Below the pieces are notes generated by a model. It worked only from the letters and a program-made list of their open reading frames with translations, searched no databases and was not told where the DNA came from. From assembly GCA_024244665.1 (NCBI GenBank), contig JAAEOI010000060.1, forward strand, positions 1-29,233: a DNA stretch of 29,233 bases. Direction: 5' to 3'. This DNA comes from Bacteroidota bacterium (lineage in GTDB: Bacteria; Bacteroidota; Bacteroidia; Bacteroidales; GCA-2748055). The position numbers and the translations under genes were made by a program. Each line of letters begins with the position of its first letter. The stretch's first letter is position 1. Below are positions 24,574 through 29,233 of this stretch, one piece after another.

Positions 24574-25778
24574 AATCAATACTAACATTATCTATTGCTC
24601 TTTTCACAGCAGTTTCGCTTGGGGCTGTTCCTTCCGATGCTGTCTCCCCGTGGGCTGTCTCCACGGCTGAGAGACCGAATTTTTTGTTTGTGATGGTGGA
24701 CGATATGGCGCGCCATGCAGAGCCTCGTCCGGGCTTCGATTACTGGCTCAGCTTCAAAGGACAGGGTGTCTACAACAATCCCGAACTCAACGAAAACGGA
24801 AGGGTCACAAAGGAAGAAGGTTACATTACCGATATCCTCACAGACAAAACGCTCCGTTTTATTCAGAAAAATCAGGATGACCCTTTCTGTGTGCTGCTCT
24901 GGCACAAGGCCTGCCACGGACCCTTCACCCCGGCTGAACGCCACAAGGATGCTTTTACAGACGGGCAATTCAAGGAGCCGGCAAGCTGGTCTATTGATTT
25001 TTCCGATCGTCCGCTCTGGCGTCGCCGAAATGCCGCATACGGTCCGCATTATCAGAATTGGGTCGACAGCGAAGGTAAACCTGTTCCGGCCAGCATTGCA
25101 CCAAAACCCTGGCACTCAAAGCAGGAGAGGATGCTTGATATGCTGCGTTGTCTTCTCGCGATTGACGAGGGTATGGGGAAGGTGTTCGAAGAGCTTGAAC
25201 AGCAGGGGAAAATGGATAACACGGTCATCATTTTTATGGCAGACAATGGTTGGTTTTTCGGCGAACAACGCTCAAGCGACAAACGTCTTGCCTACGAGGA
25301 ATCGATCCGTGTGCCTTTTGCCATGCGCTATCCTGCGCTATTAGAAGGCGGATCCCGTATTGAAGGATTGCTTGCCAATATTGATATCGGGCCGACGATT
25401 CTGGAAATTGCCGGTGGGAAAACTCCAAAAACAATGCAGGGCGAGTCCTTTGTCCCTGTGATGGAAGGGAAGGCAGCCGGACGTACTTCTCCTTTTTTCT
25501 ATGAGTATTTCCAGGAGAAATATGCGCCCGGAATCCCGACGATTCTTTCGGTTCGCACACCGGAATTGAAGTATGTGAGCTATCCCTACGAATCGGAGGA
25601 GGATGGTAACCATGGTGAGCTCTATGACCTGGTGAAAGACCCGAGAGAGATTACTAACCTGATTAAATCCCCGGAAGCTGTTTCGCAGCTTAAGGAAATG
25701 AAGAGACTGCTTGATGAAGCGCTTGAGCAGTACGAGTATGTTGCGCCACCTTATAAATTTGAAATCCCGAAAAAATGA
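24570..25778 (+). CDS. S1-family sulfatase lacking the catalytic cysteine segment (probable inactive form)
   Basis: A 402-residue exported protein (signal peptide MKSILTLSIALFTAVSLGA) that overlaps the fusion enzyme by 4 bases (ATGA). It begins like an S1 sulfatase (RPNFLFVMVDD, residues 35-45), then jumps at once to MARHAEPRPGFDYWLSFKGQG, a sequence that in this subfamily follows the GKWH motif. In the two intact sulfatases here, 89 and 95 residues separate the first metal aspartate from the GKWH-type lysine, and that stretch carries the CxPxR formylglycine motif. All of it is missing, in frame, at about 24705. The rest is well kept (WHKACHGPFTPAERH, FMADNGWFFGEQ, DKRLAYEESIRVPF, GELYDLVKDPREI). 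Without formylglycine it should not hydrolyse sulfate esters. Arginine codons here are mostly CGT/CGC (15 of 21 by hand count), unlike the AGG-rich upstream genes. Confidence 0.85.
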   Translation: MKSILTLSIALFTAVSLGAVPSDAVSPWAVSTAERPNFLFVMVDDMARHAEPRPGFDYWLSFKGQGVYNNPELNENGRVTKEEGYITDILTDKTLRFIQKNQDDPFCVLLWHKACHGPFTPAERHKDAFTDGQFKEPASWSIDFSDRPLWRRRNAAYGPHYQNWVDSEGKPVPASIAPKPWHSKQERMLDMLRCLLAIDEGMGKVFEELEQQGKMDNTVIIFMADNGWFFGEQRSSDKRLAYEESIRVPFAMRYPALLEGGSRIEGLLANIDIGPTILEIAGGKTPKTMQGESFVPVMEGKAAGRTSPFFYEYFQEKYAPGIPTILSVRTPELKYVSYPYESEEDGNHGELYDLVKDPREITNLIKSPEAVSQLKEMKRLLDEALEQYEYVAPPYKFEIPKK

Positions 25779-27994
25779 AACAAATAGCCACTTTATTGAT
25801 CATTATCTCCATTGCACTACAAGGTTTTTCGCAGGAGTATAGCCGCAAAGACCTGGACAATCAAACAGCTGATTACCCCTTTATTTTAGGAGCGCAATAT
25901 TACAGGGCTCCCACTCCTGCAAAGGAGAACTGGGATTCGGATATGAAGCGCTTTGCGGAACTTGGGTTTACCGATATAAAATTCTGGCTGCAATGGCGCT
26001 GGTCCCACCCGGCCGATGAGGAATATTATTTTGAGGACCTGGATGAGCTCATGGAAACTGCAGCTAAGTACAATCTGCGGGTGACCATCAATGCCATATT
26101 CGATGTATCCCCGGTCTGGCTCTATGAGAAGTACCCCGATGCAAAACAGGTGATGAACAGCGGTGATGTAATTGAACCCTATGTGGTATCGCACCGCCAG
26201 ATCGGCGGGCATCCTGGTCCCTGTTACAACCATCCGGGAGCCTTAACAGAGCGTAAGGATTTCTTTGCCAGGGCCATCAATCATTTAAAAAAGCATGAGA
26301 ACCTGGTATTGTGGGATGTGTGGAACGAGCCCGAGTTATCCTTTCCCCAGCGTAACGGGGAGCTTGATAAGCTGGCCTGCTATTGCGATCACTGTAAAGG
26401 TGAGTTTCATAAATGGCTGGAGAATAAGTATAAGAACCTGGAGACACTCAACGAGATATGGGGAAGGAATTACCGCAGCTGGGCCCAGGTTGAATTGCCT
26501 AAAAGCACCCTGACCATCAAGGATTTTATCGACTGGAGGGAATTTCACGGAAGCACCCTGCTCAAGGAAGCAAAGTGGCGCCTGGCAATGACAAAAGAGC
26601 TTGATCCCAATCGAATTTCATATCTGCATGTAGTACCCAATACCACCGAGCCTTTTAACGCTGTGACTACCTGTATGGACGATTTTGAGATTGCCAAAGA
26701 TTGTGATGTTTTTGCAGCCACCATGAACAACGGGCCTTACTTTACCCCCCAGGTTATGTCTGCTGCCAACGGAAAGATTTGTTACAATGTGGAGAGTCAC
26801 ATTAATGGCGGTAATATAAGCATGCACCAGGCGGTGATTGATGAAAACGACTTGCTGAACGATTTCCTGCCACAGGTGGGTATGGGGATCAAAGGTTTTA
26901 TGTTCTGGCAGTTTCGTCCCGAAGTGCTGGGTAATGAAGCTCCAAACTGGGGAGTTTTAAGTCTTGATGGTTCCGACAGGGTCGTTACAAAAGCGGCAGA
27001 GAAATTCGGAAAAACATTAAAGCCCCATCACGATAAGTTGATGCAAAGCTTTCCGGCAAAGGCGGAAGTGGCCATCTGGAAAAGTCAGAAGAATGAGATA
27101 TTCCACTACTGCGAGTATGGCGATTTCAAGTCCCTGGCAGCATCGATAAATGCCTATTCCGACTTCTTATACACGCACAGTTACGCATTTAACTATGTGA
27201 ACTCAGCGATGCTTAATGAGCTGTCGCAATACAAGGTGCTGATCATGCCTTCGGCCTACTATCTTACGCAGCAGGAAGCGGATGCCATCGATGCCTGGGT
27301 CAATAAGGGAGGCGTGCTTTTAAGCGAGGCTCACCTGGGGGCTTATAATGATAACAGGGGACGGCATAGTTACAACATGCCCGGATTTGGACTGGATAAG
27401 AAATGGGGTATAGAAGAGGTGGAAACCAGCACGACTTACAGGCTGAAATTACCTGAAAGGGAAGAGGTGAACCTGAAGGTGGTATCCGACGTTGAGAAAT
27501 TCCTGAAGGATTTCGGAACCACGGGAGGAAAATATGTACCCATTGCCATGAACGACGGAACGGTACTCTGGGGAGCTTTCCGTTTTGCGAAAATTCAGGC
27601 TGACGATGCTACTGCACTTGGTTCTTTCACGAAAGACTATCCTACCATTATCACAAAAGAAATTGGCAAAGGGAAGGTCTGGTATTGCGGAACCAACATA
27701 GGCGAAGGCAGCCAGAAAGATAAAAGTGGATTTAATAAATTCCTGATTCAGATTTTGTCTGAAAGTGGGGTGAAAACAGAACTGGATGCCAACAAAAAAG
27801 ATGTCTGGGTAAAGGGGCTGTATGAAAAGAAGAAGCTGAACTATATGGTGGTCCGCAACATGGATAAGGAAGCCTCTTCTGTGAAGCTGAACTTTAAAGG
27901 CAAGGCAACCGGATTATTCAGCGGGATGGAGATAGAATCCGGTAAGGATATTTCCCTTCCACTGGGATTCTGCGATCTGTTTGAGGTGGAATAG
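25775..27994 (+). CDS. GH42-type beta-galactosidase-like glycosidase
   Basis: A 739-residue exported enzyme (signal peptide MKQIATLLIIISIALQGFS) with no lipobox and no T9SS tail, so probably periplasmic. The start overlaps the previous stop by 4 bases. The TIM barrel carries GH42 landmarks: YPFILGAQYYRAPTP near the start, WDVWNEPEL with acid/base Glu185, the Cys cluster ACYCDHCKGEFHKWL, then LETLNEIWGRNYRSW, and nucleophile Glu340 in CYNVESHINGGNIS. Residues about 430-600 fit the class I glutamine-amidotransferase-like trimerization domain (VLIMPSAYYLTQQEADAI, then GGVLLSEAH), and the C-terminus is a small beta domain. GH42 enzymes release beta-linked galactose or related sugars from oligosaccharide ends with retention of configuration. 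The exact specificity here is unknown. Length is slightly above the usual 650-700. Confidence 0.88.
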   Translation: MKQIATLLIIISIALQGFSQEYSRKDLDNQTADYPFILGAQYYRAPTPAKENWDSDMKRFAELGFTDIKFWLQWRWSHPADEEYYFEDLDELMETAAKYNLRVTINAIFDVSPVWLYEKYPDAKQVMNSGDVIEPYVVSHRQIGGHPGPCYNHPGALTERKDFFARAINHLKKHENLVLWDVWNEPELSFPQRNGELDKLACYCDHCKGEFHKWLENKYKNLETLNEIWGRNYRSWAQVELPKSTLTIKDFIDWREFHGSTLLKEAKWRLAMTKELDPNRISYLHVVPNTTEPFNAVTTCMDDFEIAKDCDVFAATMNNGPYFTPQVMSAANGKICYNVESHINGGNISMHQAVIDENDLLNDFLPQVGMGIKGFMFWQFRPEVLGNEAPNWGVLSLDGSDRVVTKAAEKFGKTLKPHHDKLMQSFPAKAEVAIWKSQKNEIFHYCEYGDFKSLAASINAYSDFLYTHSYAFNYVNSAMLNELSQYKVLIMPSAYYLTQQEADAIDAWVNKGGVLLSEAHLGAYNDNRGRHSYNMPGFGLDKKWGIEEVETSTTYRLKLPEREEVNLKVVSDVEKFLKDFGTTGGKYVPIAMNDGTVLWGAFRFAKIQADDATALGSFTKDYPTIITKEIGKGKVWYCGTNIGEGSQKDKSGFNKFLIQILSESGVKTELDANKKDVWVKGLYEKKKLNYMVVRNMDKEASSVKLNFKGKATGLFSGMEIESGKDISLPLGFCDLFEVE

Positions 27995-28014
27995 ATAAAT
28001 TCTGAGACAATTCT

Positions 28015-29233
28015 ATGAAGCGAATACTTTTCATTATTATCATTTCACAGCTCTTAATGAGCTGTAGCTCTGAGGAAGAGGCGAAAAAGCCCAATCTGCT
28101 GTTTGTCTTTACGGATCAGCAGTCCTTCGACATGCTGGGCTGTTATGGTAACAAGCAGATTAAGACCCCGGAGATAGATGAGTTTGCAAAAGAGGCAGTT
28201 TTATTTAATCACTGTGTTTCCAACTCGCCAACCTGCACTCCCATGCGGGGGATTCTTTTGACCGGTCAGCACGGGCTTAACTCGGGTGCCATATGCAACG
28301 ATATGCAGATACTTCCCGGTAATGGTAAATATTTTGCTGAAGTGCTGAGTGCTGCTGGGTATAACACCGGCTACGTGGGAAAATGGCATTTGTATGGCGG
28401 CGATCGCTATCGGCCCATTCCTGCCGGTCCTTATCGTTATGGATTTGATAATCTTTTTTTGTCTAATAATTGTACGCTTGATTATACCAGGGAAAACTCA
28501 TTCTTTTGGAATGAGAAAGGTGAGAAGGAAAAACTTAATGATTGGGAGTGGTATGGTCAGACGAAACAGGCTGTAGACTACATAGACGATCATGCCGATG
28601 AAGCTTTTGCCCTGTTTCTTTCATGGCATCCACCACATAACTGGGATGGATTGAATGGATATGGAGCCCCTGAAGATATGCAGGCACTATATGATCCTGA
28701 TTCAATAAAAGTGAGGGTTGGGACCAGGAATACCCCGGAGGTAAGGAAAATATACCAGGGCTACATGGCGCTTTGCTCAAGTATTGACAGGTCCTTTGGC
28801 GATCTGTTGGATAAGCTGGAAGAGAAGGGCATTAAAGATGAGACCATTATTGTTTTTACATCCGACCATGGCGACTTTCTGACTTCCTATAATCAGATCC
28901 GGCACAAGAGCGAGCCTCAGGCAGTTTCCTGCAGGGTACCCTTAATTATTCGTTATCCTGAAAAACTGGAGAGCAGAAAAAGTGACTTAATATTTGGCAC
29001 ATTTGACTTTATGCCCACGCTTTTAGGCTTAATGGGGCTTGAGAGCCCCGAAAGCTGCCAGGGGCAAAACCTCACAGAGGCTATTTACAATAAAGATGAT
29101 GAAACGGTGAAATCTGCTCCCCTGTATCAGTATGATCATAACTGGCGTGGCATCTATACCCGCGATTACACCTATGCGTTTTCTGTATTACCCTATGATG
29201 AAACCGATACCATAAGCAACTGTTTATACGATA
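28015..29233 (+). CDS. S1-family sulfatase lipoprotein, 3' end cut by window edge
   Basis: The frame from ATG 28015 is open to the right edge (406 codons seen). A lipobox (LLMSC, Cys17) makes it a lipoprotein. The sulfatase core is complete: Asp34 (FTDQQS), formylglycine motif C-T-P-M-R starting at Cys74, Lys123 and His125 (GKWHL), His205 and His208 (WHPPHNW), Asp284-His285 (TSDHGD) and Lys298 (RHKSEPQ), followed by CRVPLIIRYP. It hydrolyses sulfate monoesters after its cysteine is converted to formylglycine by a maturation enzyme not found in this window. The segment after DHGD reads FLTSYN instead of the common MLGSHG, a possible subfamily marker. It lies 20 bases after the GH42 gene, in the same train. 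Confidence 0.93.
   Translation, partial: MKRILFIIIISQLLMSCSSEEEAKKPNLLFVFTDQQSFDMLGCYGNKQIKTPEIDEFAKEAVLFNHCVSNSPTCTPMRGILLTGQHGLNSGAICNDMQILPGNGKYFAEVLSAAGYNTGYVGKWHLYGGDRYRPIPAGPYRYGFDNLFLSNNCTLDYTRENSFFWNEKGEKEKLNDWEWYGQTKQAVDYIDDHADEAFALFLSWHPPHNWDGLNGYGAPEDMQALYDPDSIKVRVGTRNTPEVRKIYQGYMALCSSIDRSFGDLLDKLEEKGIKDETIIVFTSDHGDFLTSYNQIRHKSEPQAVSCRVPLIIRYPEKLESRKSDLIFGTFDFMPTLLGLMGLESPESCQGQNLTEAIYNKDDETVKSAPLYQYDHNWRGIYTRDYTYAFSVLPYDETDTISNCLYD

Overview
The window looks like part of a Bacteroidota chromosome or metagenomic contig, probably a free-living polysaccharide degrader of the Bacteroidales/Marinilabiliales kind. Three things point there: two SusC/SusD outer-membrane import pairs, two proteins ending in type IX secretion (T9SS) type A sorting domains, and many lipoproteins with acidic residues right after the lipidated cysteine. 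Every convincing gene is on the + strand. The main body, from 5886 to the right edge, is one dense gene train with overlaps or gaps of at most a few tens of bases. It is a polysaccharide utilization locus (PUL) for a sulfated glycan. No regulator, transposase, tRNA, rRNA or CRISPR array is visible.

Left flank (1-1391). A SAM-dependent methyltransferase cut by the left edge is followed by a structured element (764-901) that resembles an integron attC site, so this may be a gene cassette. An AT-rich stretch follows, with two overlapping very small ORFs; the second encodes a 43-residue single-pass membrane peptide. A large secreted lamin-tail/repeat protein with a T9SS tail (1392-5303) comes next and ends at a strong intrinsic terminator.

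Spacer (5304-5885). This is not empty. It holds a second, diverged copy of a 78-base segment found upstream of the 1392 gene, then what looks like the ghost of a second T9SS gene: a start with the first signal-peptide codons, joined out of frame to the last codons of a T9SS tail. A decayed copy of the same terminator hairpin follows. I infer that the unit [78-base element - T9SS protein - terminator] was duplicated and the second gene then almost wholly deleted.

PUL (5886-29233). The order is FAS1 lipoprotein, SusC, SusD, FAS1 lipoprotein, FAS1 lipoprotein, SusC, SusD, a GH/sulfatase/T9SS fusion enzyme, a sulfatase lacking its catalytic segment, a GH42-type glycosidase, and an intact lipoprotein sulfatase cut by the right edge. 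A working model is that the T9SS-exported fusion enzyme desulfates and cuts the polymer at the cell surface. The FAS1 lipoproteins and SusD proteins would capture fragments, the SusC channels would import them, and the GH42 enzyme would finish them in the periplasm. The substrate is unknown; a GH42 enzyme next to sulfatases would fit a sulfated galactose-containing polysaccharide, but that is inference.

The most notable items are the single-chain glycosidase-sulfatase-T9SS fusion (21121-24573), the sulfatase with an in-frame loss of about 90 residues containing its active-site cysteine (24570-25778), the three FAS1 lipoproteins standing where SusE/F-type glycan binders are usually found, the ghost gene, and the attC-like element.
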